Below, in pieces: positions 50,501 to 60,415 of a stretch of DNA of 64,000 nucleotides; the first letter of the stretch is position 1, and every line of letters starts with the position of its first letter. The position numbers were made by a program, and so were the translations under genes. This DNA is from Phocoena phocoena (lineage: Eukaryota; Chordata; Mammalia; Artiodactyla; Phocoenidae), in assembly GCF_963924675.1 (NCBI RefSeq), contig NW_027077451.1, positions 372,001 to 436,000 of the forward strand. The letters run 5' to 3'. A model generated the notes under the pieces. It saw only the letters and a program-made list of their open reading frames with translations. It ran no database searches and was not told the DNA's origin.

Positions 50501-52923
50501 CAGGAGTTAGGGTCTGATGCAAGAGGGCCCTCATTACCGAGGGACGGAGACTCGCAGCAGACACCAACTCCCAACTGAGGGCCCACGTCACCAAGGTGAT
50601 GTGTGCCAGCCAGGCAGGAGTGACCTCACCGCAGAGGGCCTACCTCACAGAAGGGTGAGGAAACCAGCCAGGATAAGACTCTCACCAGAGGGCCCACATC
50701 ACCAAGGGGATCGGAACCAGGCAGGAGGGTCCTCACACCAGTGTGGCCACATTATAGAAAGGTGAGGAACCCAGAACATGTGGCCTAAAACAGGGGACCC
50801 ACATCTCCAAGGGGCTAGGAGTGAGGCAAGCAGGAGTATCCTCACAAAACAGAGCCCACAGAATAAAAGTTGTGAGGAATCCAGCAGTTGGAACCGGCCA
50901 GTAGGCCGCCCAGAGCACAGAGTCTATGGGATCCAGGCCACAGCAAACTCACAGCAGAGGTCCCACATCATGAAACTGTGAGCAACCCAGCGGATGGGAC
51001 CTCAGAGCAGAAGGCCCACATCCCTATGGGGATGGGAACCTGACAGGAGTGTCCTCGGCCCACTTCCACGAATCAGAAAATGTGGGAACCCAGCAGTTAG
51101 GACCTGAGGCCAGAGGACCCTCATCACCGAGGGGAGGAGGCTCCCAGCAGGCTCTAACTGCCACCATAAGGCCGATGTCACCAAGGCGGGGTGTGCCAAC
51201 CAGGCAGGAGTGACCTCAGAGCAGAAAGCCCACCTCACAGAAGTGTGAGGAACCCAACAAGGATCAGACTGTCACCAGAGGGCCAACATCAACAAGGGAA
51301 TGGGAACCAGGCAGGAGTGTCCTCACACCAGTGGGGCTACATCACCATAATTTGAGGGACCCAGCACACGTGGCCTCAAACCTGAGGACACACATCACCA
51401 AGGGGCTGGGAGTGAGGCAGGCCAGAGGATCCTCAAAACAGAGGGACCATAGAATAAAAAAGGTGAGGAATCCCACAGTTGGAACCTCCGGCAGGCAGCC
51501 AGGAGCAGCGAGGCTATGGGATCTAGGCAGGAGTGAACTCACACCAGAGGGCCCTCATCATGAAACTGTGAGCAACACAGCCGTTGGGACCCCAGAGCAG
51601 AAGGCTCACATCCCCATGGGGATGGGAACCTGGCAGGAGTGTCCTTGCACCACTTAGCACGAATCAGAAAATGTGGGAACCCAGCAGTTAGGGCCTGAGG
51701 CCAGAGGGCCCTCATCACTGAGGGGAGGAGGCTCCCAGCAGGCTCCAACTGCCACCATATGGCCGACGTTGCCAAGGCGGGGTGTGCCAGCCAGGCAGGA
51801 GTGAGCTCAGAGCAGAGGGCCCACCTCACAGAAGGGTGAGGAACCTAAGCAGGATCAGACTCTCACCAGAGGGCCAACATCACCAAGGGGATGGGAACCA
51901 GGCAAGAGTGTCCTAACAGCAGTGGGGCCAACATCACCAAGGGAATGGGAACCAGGCAAGAGTGTCCTCACACCAGTGTGGCCACATTATAGAAAGGTGA
52001 GGAACACAGCACATGTGGCCTCAAACAAGGGGACACACATCACGAAGGGGCTGGGAGTGAGGCATGCAGGAGGAGACGCACAACCGAGGGCCCATAGAAT
52101 AAAAAAGGTGAGGAATCGAGAAGTTGGAAACTCCAAGCTGGAGGCCCAGAGCACTGACACTATGGGATACAGGCCAGAGTGAACACACAGCAAAGGGCCC
52201 ACATCATGAAACTGTGAGCAACCCAGCAGTTGGGACCACAGAACAGAAGTCCCACATGCCCATGGGGATGGGAACCTGGCAGGAGTGACTCGCACCACTG
52301 GGCACACATCAGAAAATGTGTGGAGCCCAGCACTTAGGGCCTGACACCAGAAGGCCCTCATCACTGAGGGGAGGAGGCCCCAGCACACTCCAACTGCCAC
52401 CAGAGGGTCCACATCGCCAAGGCGACGTGCGCCAGCCAGGCAGGATTGACCTCACAGCAGAGGGCCCACATCATGAAAGTGTGAGCAACCCAGCCGTTAG
52501 GACCTCAGAACAGAAGGCCCACACGCTCATGAGGATGGGAACCTGGCAGGAGTGCCCTCGTACCACTTAGCACGTATCAGAAAATGTGGGAACCCCGCCA
52601 TTAGGGTCTGACGCCAGAGGGCCTCATCACCGCGGGAAGGAGGCTCCCAGCAGGCTCCAACTGCCACCAGGGTGCCGAAGTCAACAAGGCGGGTTGTGCC
52701 AGCCAGGCAGGAGTGACCTCAGAGAAGAGGGCTCACCTCACGGATGTGTGAGGAACCCAACCAGGATCAGAGTCTCACCAGAGGGCCCACATCACCAAGG
52801 GGATGGGAACCAGGCAGGAGTGTCCACACACCAGTGGGGCCACATCATCAAAAGATGAGGAACCCATCACATATGGCCTCAAACCTGAGGACATACATCA
52901 CCATGTGGCTGGGAGTGAGGCAG
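47563..52923 (+). repeat. GC-rich minisatellite with 11-unit higher-order repeat
   Basis: Roughly 100 tandem units of 52-57 bp, each close to AGAGGGCCCACATCACC followed by AAGGGG-ATGGGAACC and CAGGCAGGAGTG-CCTCACACC. The units fall into 11 distinguishable types that recur in order. Counting one full set from about 49501 gives lengths of 54, 53, 57, 54, 53, 53, 53, 52, 53, 57 and 54, in total 593 bp. The landmark GATCAGACTC (or GATAAG) lies at 47711, 48303, 48896, 49487, 50079, 50672, 51262, 51853 and 52765. It starts close to a type-9 unit boundary and ends part-way through a type-3 unit. I do not recognise the family. Open frames across it simply follow the repeat. Confidence 0.93.
51853..52765 (+). 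repeat. Irregular 17-unit set in the minisatellite
   Basis: This interval is 912 bp instead of 592. Unit type 1 is doubled (51868-51977, with a near-identical pair). After type 10 near 52450 the order returns to type 6 (CATCATGAAAGTGTGAGC) and runs 6 to 11 again. That is 11 + 1 + 5 = 17 units, matching the extra length. Confidence 0.75.
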
Positions 52924-54044
52924 GTATCTGGAGGGGCACATTTAACTCTAATTTCCCACCAGGAAGAGGAATTAACCAAAGGCTCAGAGTGCCGTGCTGG
53001 ACCCTGATTATGGCCTGAAGCAAACCTGCAGTTTTGTGGCCAGCTTACAAGGAAGCGAGTTAAGAAAGGAGCTCAGGGGCACTGTAATTCACAAACCTGC
53101 AGAGATAAATGACAGCTATTGGCAAAAATATATCGAAGTAAGTCTGCAAAGAGGACTTGAAAACGAGGCAGAATTGCAGGAATCATATTTCAAGAGGTAG
53201 ATTGGAATTGCATTTAAAGCATATGAAAAGCGGCAGATCTTTGACAGTGATGCACATGGACAAAAAGTGCGTATACATTTTTCCTGAATATATTCAGGAA
53301 AAAACGCATATGAACATTTTGGCCAACCAAGCACTCCAGCAATGGAAATCCACACTACAATGAAGTCACATTTCCCATTCGTCAAAAAGGCCATCTGAAT
53401 AAAGTGTAAAAACCAGAAACACAGGACAGGCCATGGAGAACAGGGAGCCGTGTTATGCTGATGGGCGGGATGTAAATTGCCAACAGACACTCTGGAGATG
53501 TTCATGGTGTATCCTGAAACATCTAAAAAACAAAGCTACAGAGCCTAGGGCACTTCCACTTTTGGCCCTATAGCTTAGGAAAATTAAAATCAACAAGACA
53601 CAGCCAACACAAAATTTAGGGCTGCTGTGTTTACAAGAACCTCGAGTCCAGTACAAATTAAATATCCCAGAAAGAAAAAAATGGATAAAGAAGTTGTGCT
53701 ACTTACGTACAACGGAATATCACTCAGCAGTGAAATCAATGTCATCAGGCCTGTAGCAGCAAATTGAGTGGATTTAATTATGATGATTCTAAGAGAAATA
53801 TATCACACAAAGAAAGATAATTATCATAAGATATCACTAATAGAGGGAGTGTAAACTTGGCTACACATAAACTGAATTACAAAACCGAACAGAGTCTCAC
53901 ATTTAGATAAAAACCTTATGCTTGCTTAAGGGGAAAGTTGAGTTGGGCTGCTGTATAAAAACAGATTGAAATTAGCACACATACTATTCCATAAGCCAAA
54001 TACGTAATAAACAAGACCTACTCTTTGCTCAACGAAATAGACTC
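52924..54044 (+). repeat. Diverged satellite fragment right of the minisatellite
   Basis: Satellite similarity resumes at GTATCTGGAGGGGCAC (for GTGTCTGCACGGGC) and runs through the landmark at 53109, a decayed palindrome near 53254-53325 and the L1-like half. It stops at CGAAATAGACTCA, where a younger L1 begins. Compared with the left side of the minisatellite, about 365 bp of monomer phase is present on both sides, so this is not a simple insertion between adjacent bases. Confidence 0.88.
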
Positions 54045-54775
54045 ATCCATGGTGTATCACCTCACACCTATTAGAATGGGCATCATCAGAAAATCTACAA
54101 ACAACAAATGCTGGAAACGGTGTGGAGATAAGGAATCCTCTTCCACTATTGTTGGGAACGTAAATTGATACAGTCACTGTGGAGAACATTATGGAGTTTC
54201 TTATAAAACTAAGAATAGAATTACCATATGATACAGCAATCCCTCTACTGGGCATATACCCAGACAAAACCATAAATCAAAAAGAGACATTCACCACAAT
54301 GTTCATTGCATCACTATTTACACTATCCAGGAAATGGAAGCAACCTCAATGCCCACAGACAGACGAATGCATAAAGATGTGGTACATATATAAAATGGAA
54401 TATTACTAAGCCATAAAAAGGAATGAAATTGGGACATTTGTAGAGACGTTGATGGATCTAGAGACTGTCATACAGAGTGAAGTAAGTCAGAAAGAGAAAA
54501 ACAAATCTTGTATATTAATGCATATATGTGGAACCTAGAAAAATTGTACAGATGAACCGTTTTGCAAGGCAGAAATAGAGCAATACATGTATACAACAAA
54601 CGTATGGACAACAAGGGGGGAAAGCTGTTGGGGATGGTAGTAGGAGGAGTTGAGATATTGGGATTGGTATGTATACATTTATATGTATAAAGTAGATAAC
54701 CAAAAACAACCTGCTGTATAAAAATATAAAATTAAATTCAAAATAAAAAAATAAAATTAAAAAAAGTAAAACAGA
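54045..54775 (+). mobile_element. L1 3' fragment closing the array
   Basis: Plus-strand L1 starting in late ORF2 (GGTGTATCACCTCACACC) and running through the 3'UTR to an A-rich tail with repeated AAATAAAATTAAA. It is less diverged than the satellite L1 part but has more indels than the insertion at 46530. No target duplication is visible, and satellite sequence does not resume after it. Confidence 0.85.
54179..54409 (+). pseudogene. L1 ORF2 C-terminal fragment
   Basis: 76 open codons with ELPYDTAIPLLGIYPDKT and MFIASLFTLSRKW, followed by MWYIYKMEYY: the same C-terminal ORF2p region as at 46936-47148, here on the plus strand. DEC-IKMW replaces the usual DEWIKKMW, and a stop follows EYY. Non-functional. 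Confidence 0.85.
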
Positions 54776-56093
54776 AAAATATTCTTCCCTTCACATACAT
54801 GTATTTATATGAATAAATTATTTCCATGCTTATATCTGTAAATACACAAAAGAGGAATAAAATCTACCTTGAACCAAAAACGAAAAAAAGATAAAAAAGA
54901 ACAGAACCCACCAGTTACACAGAGGAAAACCGTTTCAGGGCACTTGCTCCAATTGCAAACAATTCTGAAGTTGGTCAGTGGTGGGGAATCATCTCCCATT
55001 CAGCCAGCATGCTCCTCGCAACAAGCGTCCTCACTGCAAAGCTGGTGGACCGTGCCGAGGTATCTGTGAGTAAACGTGGGCCGAGCCCCAGGCCAGCTGC
55101 TGCTGAAATGTTCCCACCCTTCCAAGGCTAAACACCTGAATATGTACAAGGACTTGAAAACCTAGAGGAAGGGCCATGGAGCCACATGAGGGACAGCATG
55201 CCAGCCGACTTGGTGCCTGCAGGCCAGCCAGGATGGTCCTGGCCCTGGGTGCTCTTCTGGAAGCTCTCCATTTCCCTGCCTGAGATACCCCTGCTGTCCC
55301 GGCCCCCACTGCTTTCTTCCTTCCTCACCTGTGCCCAGGGAGAAATTCCAGCGGCAGGTGTGGGTGACACATCCTCTTCTTTAGCAGGTAGCATCTTGGC
55401 AACTGCTGCAGAAAGTCCAGCAGAGCCCCACTCACACTGGGACACCCACAAAGCCGTGGCCTCTCACTCCCTCCCACCAGCCCAGCCCCGAGACTGCTGA
55501 CAGGGCAGAGAAAATGGCGTCAGGCACAGCTGCAGGGGCTCTTGCTGCCTGGAGCGGTGTTTATATTGATCTCAACCCAGGCACACCTGGGGAGGGCTGG
55601 CCGGCACGGTCAGGCTTCCCAAGCCAGCCAATAATCACCCCTCAGGGGCTCACAGTTGCTGAAAATGGAACTTGCTGAATTGGCCAGGTCCAAGGAACAG
55701 GTGTGGGCTCCTGAGAGTCAGGATAGACAAGGGGCTGCAGCTCTGGCTTGTTTTCTAATTATATTATCTGGCCCATGAGTGGGAGACAACTTCAAGAAAA
55801 CCCTCTCCTAATGAGAGGAACCCAGGAGTCAGGGAGAGGAGGGATGGGTGGTGGTTGGAGACAGAGGCCTGGTGCACCAGGTGCAGTGGAAGTCTCTGGA
55901 AGACCAGGTGGAGGAGGCCGCACAGAGTGATGCCCAGGGTCACAGACCTGTCAGAGCTGCTGTTTGTTAGTTCAAGTCCTGCTCTGAGGTGCTCTGTGTC
56001 AGATCTGAGTGACAGGTGAGCTGGGAGTGCTCTGCAATGAGGGCTATGTGCACGGTTCCTGTGTGCCCAGCCCTGCCAAGGTACCTGCAAGGG
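54776..56093. other. Unassigned, partly GC-rich segment
   Basis: The first 150 bp or so are AT-rich with poly-purine runs; from about 54990 the base composition rises to that of gene-rich DNA. Open stretches exist on both strands (104 codons plus at 55186-55500, 107 codons minus at 55128-55451, 186 codons minus at 55764-56324) but overlap one another, and I recognise no domain in them. A donor-like GTGAGTAA at 55065 is not matched by a convincing exon. Possibly single-copy flank or a gene scrap. Confidence 0.4.
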
Positions 56094-56101
56094 TAGCTCT
56101 G

Positions 56102-56290
56102 TATCCTGGGAGGGGCCTGACCACGGGAGCCCCATGGACTGCAGAGGACCTGCCCAGGGAATCCCATATCCTGGGAGGGGCCTGAACACGAGAGCCCCGT
56201 GGGCTGGGGTGGGGGTAGGGTACCTGCCCAGGTGAGCTCCATATCCTGGGATTGGCCTGACCTCGAGAGCCCCATGGGCTGCTGGAGTCC
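56102..56290 (+). repeat. Three-copy tandem repeat of 65-75 bp
   Basis: TATCCTGGGA starts copies at 56102, 56167 and 56242. Each continues GGGGCCTGA-CACG and GAGCCCCATGG, with CTGCCCAGG between copies. It accounts for the repetitive minus-strand open frame across this stretch. Confidence 0.85.
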
Positions 56291-56471
56291 TGGTAAAGGA
56301 TGTCAGGACAGTCAGTGAAGCCACTGAGGATATACCTCCAGTAGTTCCTAAATCCTACACCCTGCTGGTCATTCTACCAACCACCAGGACTTGGTATTCT
56401 GTATTAGTCTTCACTGATGCCTTCTTTTGTATTCCATTAGTCCCAGAGTCACAAGAAATTTTGGCTTGTGA

Positions 56472-56675
56472 GTGACAGGACTCAACATACAACTAAAACA
56501 ATACTTCCAGGCTGTCTTGCCCCAAGGGTTCAAAAATTCCCACACCATCTTTGGGGAAAGCTCAGCTAAAGACCTAAAAGTTCTACCTCTGGAAAAGGAA
56601 ACACTCCTTCAATATTCAGACGACATTCTGATCGCCAGCCCTACTAAGGAGGCCTCAGAACTACCAAGCCAATAA
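56472..56675 (+). pseudogene. pol: ERV reverse transcriptase fragment
   Basis: A 67-codon open stretch from the RT palm. LPQGF is at residues 16-20 and the active-site box reads YSDD at residues 48-51, where class I retroviruses normally have YVDD. It ends at a TAA at 56673-56675. RT similarity continues in other frames on both sides, so the gene is broken by stops and frameshifts. Confidence 0.82.
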
Positions 56676-56689
56676 AGGATAGAAGTTGT

Positions 56690-57320
56690 CCACGAAAAAG
56701 CTCAAGTATCACAGACTACGGTGACCTGCCTGGGCTTCATTCTCACAGAAGGTCGGAGAAGCCCATCCCAGGAAAGGGAAGAAACAATTTACAGCCTTAC
56801 CCCTTTCTGAAACTAGAAGACAGCTTAGGGGTTCCTGGGGAAGCCAGGGTTTCCTGCCTCTGGATCCCTAACTACAGTCTACTAGCTGGGCCTCTATATG
56901 AAACACTGAAAGGAAAAGATGATGATCCTTTTGAATAGAATCCAGAAGTGGCCTTTCAAGAATGGAAAGAGCAGTCAATTCAGACCCTTGCCCTGGAACT
57001 CCCTAATTTAGCTAAACCCTTTGACCTTTACATTCCTGGTGAAAGGTGAATCGCCATTGGAGTATTAGTGCAAAAACTGGGACCACTTGAAATGGAACAA
57101 TGCAAGAATGCCATCCAGGTAGGATAAACTATGGTCACCAAGGGGCTTGGCCCACCGCCACATCTGGCCAAGATACTGGTGGTATCTGAAAACCTGGAAA
57201 TCAGCAGCCCAAAAGGCCACCTCGCTTCTAAGGGAAACGGACCCCACGTGGTGATCCTAACCCCCAACCATGCCCTGAAGTTGCAGGGTTTGCTCCGTGG
57301 GCACACTGACCTCGATTGAG
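56690..57320 (+). pseudogene. pol: ERV RT thumb/connection remnant
   Basis: Similarity to the RT thumb (CLGF, LAGPLYETLKG) runs to about 56914 and then becomes patchy. A PNHALKLQGLLRG-like stretch near 57270 fits the RT connection region before RNase H. Several stops (for example TGA at 57047) interrupt it. I cannot see the RNase H catalytic residues. Confidence 0.55.
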
Positions 57321-57660
57321 GAGGCCCTCCAACTCCAACCTCCAGAGAGATAACCGGGGGCAACGGGGCACCATGACGACCCGTGTGACCATCACTTGAC
57401 CTGGAGTTTCTCTCATAAAACAACAAGAGTGTGTCCCAAAAGAGTAGACTACTGCTTGCAGTACTTACTGTACCCAGAGGGGAGCTAATAATCTTGGCGG
57501 GGGAACCGTATATCATGCTGTCACCATAGAAAAGCCTACAGACACCCTGATGATGGTGGCCAATAAGACCGGCTGGACTCCTGTTTACTTCCAAAGGCTC
57601 TTGACTCAGTGACCATCATGATCCTTCATCACCACTGACCCTGGACTGTCTGGGAGCTGA
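57321..57660. other. Unassigned stretch within the ERV
   Basis: Between the pol remnant and the env-like motif. No recognisable integrase zinc finger or DDE motif. A 188-codon minus-strand open frame (57028-57594) is antisense to the ERV and has no recognisable domain. Confidence 0.4.
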
Positions 57661-57735
57661 GCGGGCAGGATCCTGACACCTGGTGCTGTTTTTACGTTAA
57701 TTCAGGGGCCTAATGGAAGAAAGCGCAGACTGTTG

Positions 57736-57797
57736 GTCAGAGCATCTAGGCTGGCAGAAACGGTCAGTCAGAGCATCTAGGCTGGCAGAAACGGTCA
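57736..57797 (+). repeat. 31-bp direct duplication
   Basis: GTCAGAGCATCTAGGCTGGC occurs at 57736 and again at 57767, with the following bases also repeated; two copies with period 31. Confidence 0.9.
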
Positions 57798-58069
57798 GCC
57801 TAAGGTGGCCGAACAAATGTGGGGCGGAGTGAAACTGGACCTCACAGCGCCACTGCACATCTCCTTTCTGGACCCTTAAAGGTCATTAGAATCTATAACA
57901 CTTCCAATACTGGTGCTCAGGTGGACGAGCAGGGAGGCAGGAGGCCTGGGGACAATCAACGTCACCTGGAGGCTGCTGGGGAGAAGTTCTGACCCTCGCC
58001 CACGGGTATGAAGCCTCCTAACTCAGCACTCAGCAGTTACAGAAGAAGGGTCTGCACCCGCAGCACTCC

Positions 58070-58567
58070 AAGAATGAGGAAAGGGACAAAAGGCAGAAGA
58101 GAAGTTTGTCCCAGGCAAAGCCCCTTAAAAATGCCTGGGAGATAAAAATAGAATCTGGGCAATAAAATAAAGTCTAACCATTTTTATCCTTTGTGCTTTG
58201 TCTAATTTCAGGTGCTCCTAGTGTCCCGCATACAGAGGTTCCACACCCGGCACTTCAGACCAGATTTCCTAGAGCAGAATGGCTCGATGACACTTCAGCT
58301 CCTGGGGCCCAGTTCAGACTCCGTGACATAGAGCCTGAGCTGCAGCCAACCAGGTCCTCGAGAGCTCAGCCCCCTCCCTCCCAGTGACTCTGACAGGATC
58401 TCTACACAGCAGCCCAGCCCACAGCCCACAGGGTAGCACCTCTCCATTCTCTGATCAAAATATAAAGTTTCCTTTGCTTTTGAACCAAACTCAGTCTCGA
58501 TCTATTGGCTCCAATGACACTGGGCAGGGGGACACTTGTTGGCGTCCACTCTGGAGGATCAGTAACA
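58070..58567 (+). mobile_element. 3' LTR of the ERV
   Basis: It lies downstream of the env-like remnant, contains AATAAA-type signals at 58161-58171 and an ATATAAAG near 58461, and ends with GTAACA. The exact U3 start is uncertain (a TG near 58073 is the best candidate). Its last 126 bp are identical or nearly so to positions 1-126. The segment after 58191 might instead contain other sequence inserted in the LTR. Confidence 0.5.
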
Positions 58568-58892
58568 GAAATTGAGAACATTGTAACTTCAATGAACAGA
58601 TGTGTGAGCCAAACTGTAATTAACATAGAACAGTGTATAAGGCTCGGGTAAAATAAGATGTTTCTAACACTTCCATTTGATATTTCCATCACTTTCTTAT
58701 AAGCAAGTTCAGTGAAAAGGTTTGTCTTCTTTGTCAGGTCAATATTAGAGAAACAAAGTGATTTCTTTCCAAGGATGTACATCTAATAATCTTGGTTAAA
58801 GCTTCAATCTTGTTTTAAATGCTTTTGCATTGAAAATGATACCTCTCTTTCAGCTCCCCCATTTCTGAGAAGCATAAAATCTTATAATTTAT
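58568..58892. other. Unassigned spacer, right copy
   Basis: Same sequence as 127-451. Confidence 0.4.
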
Positions 58893-59076
58893 TATTACCA
58901 AAGGGAAATGGTAGGAGGAGGGATAAATTAACAGTTTGGGATTAACACATACACACTGCTATGTATGAAATCATCAGCAAGGAACTACTGTATAGCACAG
59001 GGAACTACACTCAATATTTTGCAATAACCTATAAGGGGAAATGATCTGAAAAAGAATAGATATTTTTATTGACATC
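58893..59076 (+). mobile_element. L1 3'UTR fragment, right copy
   Basis: Same element as at 452-635, duplicated with its flanks rather than independently inserted. Confidence 0.8.
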
Positions 59077-59230
59077 ATCCATCAATGACAGTAAAAATGG
59101 AATCTAAGGGAAGACAGTGGTGAGTGCTTCTGACCCTGAAGACTTCAATCATCTAAAGTTTGGACTCTGCCTACTTCCCAAGGCCCTTAATGAACATATG
59201 TGTAGCCGTAGCTTAAAAAATTCCCCAGTT

Positions 59231-60415
59231 TGGGTTGCGGAGAGACACTGATATTTAAAATCCCCTGGTGTTCTCCTCACATGAATGGGACGCTTCCTAC
59301 ACCTAAAACATGCCTGTCACACCCAGAGGATGGTATACCGTCTGATCGGGAAAAGTTTGGAAAAGGCATCTCATCTCCTCATCTCTTGGTGCTAGGGTTC
59401 ACCACTCCAGCGTCTTTACTAACAGTCTCCCCACTTGGAGATGTCAGCACTGTCAACATCCTGTTGCATACAGTTTGGAATTTGTCCAGAGGATGAAGCA
59501 GAAGGAGGAGGAACAATGAGAGACAAGTCCTAGGTGTTCGGACAGGCACATGCCACTCTAATTTCCAATCAGGAAGACGAATTGACCAAAGGCTAGGGTT
59601 GCCCATGGAAACAGAATAGGGCTTGAGGAATCCTGATGCTTTGTGGCCAGTTCCCATAAACACAAGTTGGAAAATGGAACTCAGGGGCACTAAAATTCAC
59701 GAAACTGCAGAATTGAAAATATCTATCACTGAAAAATGTCTTGAGGAAAGTCAGAGAAAAGGACTTGTAAGCAACGGAGAATGGCAGGAAAGGGATTGGA
59801 AGAGGTAGAAAGGACTCGCCATTAAGCACAAGAAAAGGGGCTGAACATTGCCAACATTGCAGTTGGCCAAAAAGGGTGTATGCGTCTTTTTCTGTACATA
59901 TTCAAGAAAAGGGCATACACTTTTTTAGCCAACCAAACAGGTGGGCACTGGAAATCAATACTACAAAACATATCACTTTGCATCAGTCAGAAGAGCCGTC
60001 CTCATAAAGTGTAAACACCAGAAATGCAGGACAGGGCAAGGAGAAAAGGGAGCCCTGTGAGTCTTATAGTGGAAATGTATATTGCCAACGGTCACTCTGG
60101 ATAAGTCTATTGTGTTTACTAAAGCATCTAAAAAATGAGCTACCGAGCACAGGGCACTTGCACTCATGGACGTATATCTTGGGAAAAACAAAAATCGAGA
60201 GGACACAGGCACCCCAATGTTTACCACCTCTCTGTTTAAAAGATCCTCGACTAGGATATAACTTAAAGTATCTGCAGAGAAAAAACGGACAGAGATGTGG
60301 TGCTTATGTAGAGTGGAATATTACTCAGCCTGGAAATCAATGAAATACGGCCAGTTATAACAACTCAAGAGGAGTTACGTGTGATCATTCGAAGTCACAT
60401 AATTCAAAAAGAAAA
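59231..60415 (+). repeat. Diverged edge monomer, right copy
   Basis: Same as 790-1974. Its decay pattern is shared with the left copy, so the decay is older than the 58-kb duplication. Confidence 0.8.

Larger units (their letters stand above)
56325..57900 (+). mobile_element. Decayed ERV (gammaretrovirus-like, class I) internal region
   Basis: Retroviral pol signatures appear in the plus strand in normal order: a PYTLL-type RT start near 56350, LPQGF at about 56517, a YSDD at 56613-56624, CLGF near 56727 and LAGPLYETLKG at 56882-56914. Downstream, a CCFYVNSG stretch at 57684-57707 resembles the conserved cysteine region of the class I envelope transmembrane subunit. Frames are broken repeatedly by stops and shifts, gag, protease and integrase are not visible, and the gap between pol and env is too short, implying internal deletion. 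An LTR follows. Not capable of expression as a virus. Confidence 0.8.

Noticed and set aside
51987..52412. 141-codon minus-strand frame in the minisatellite
   Set aside because: Composition follows the 54-bp unit; unit lengths vary between multiples and non-multiples of three, so there is no lasting frame.
47563..52923. SVA-type composite retroelement with a VNTR
   Set aside because: A GC-rich VNTR alone would fit, but there is no Alu-like or SINE-R part, no poly(A) and no target duplication, and SVA is confined to hominoid primates.
55764..56324. 186-codon minus-strand frame, the second longest in the window
   Set aside because: Its repetitive part comes from the 65-75 bp tandem repeat at 56102-56290. 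No domain recognised and no splice or promoter context; kept only as unassigned sequence.
57028..57594. 188-codon minus-strand frame
   Set aside because: Antisense to the decayed ERV pol region; no recognisable domain.
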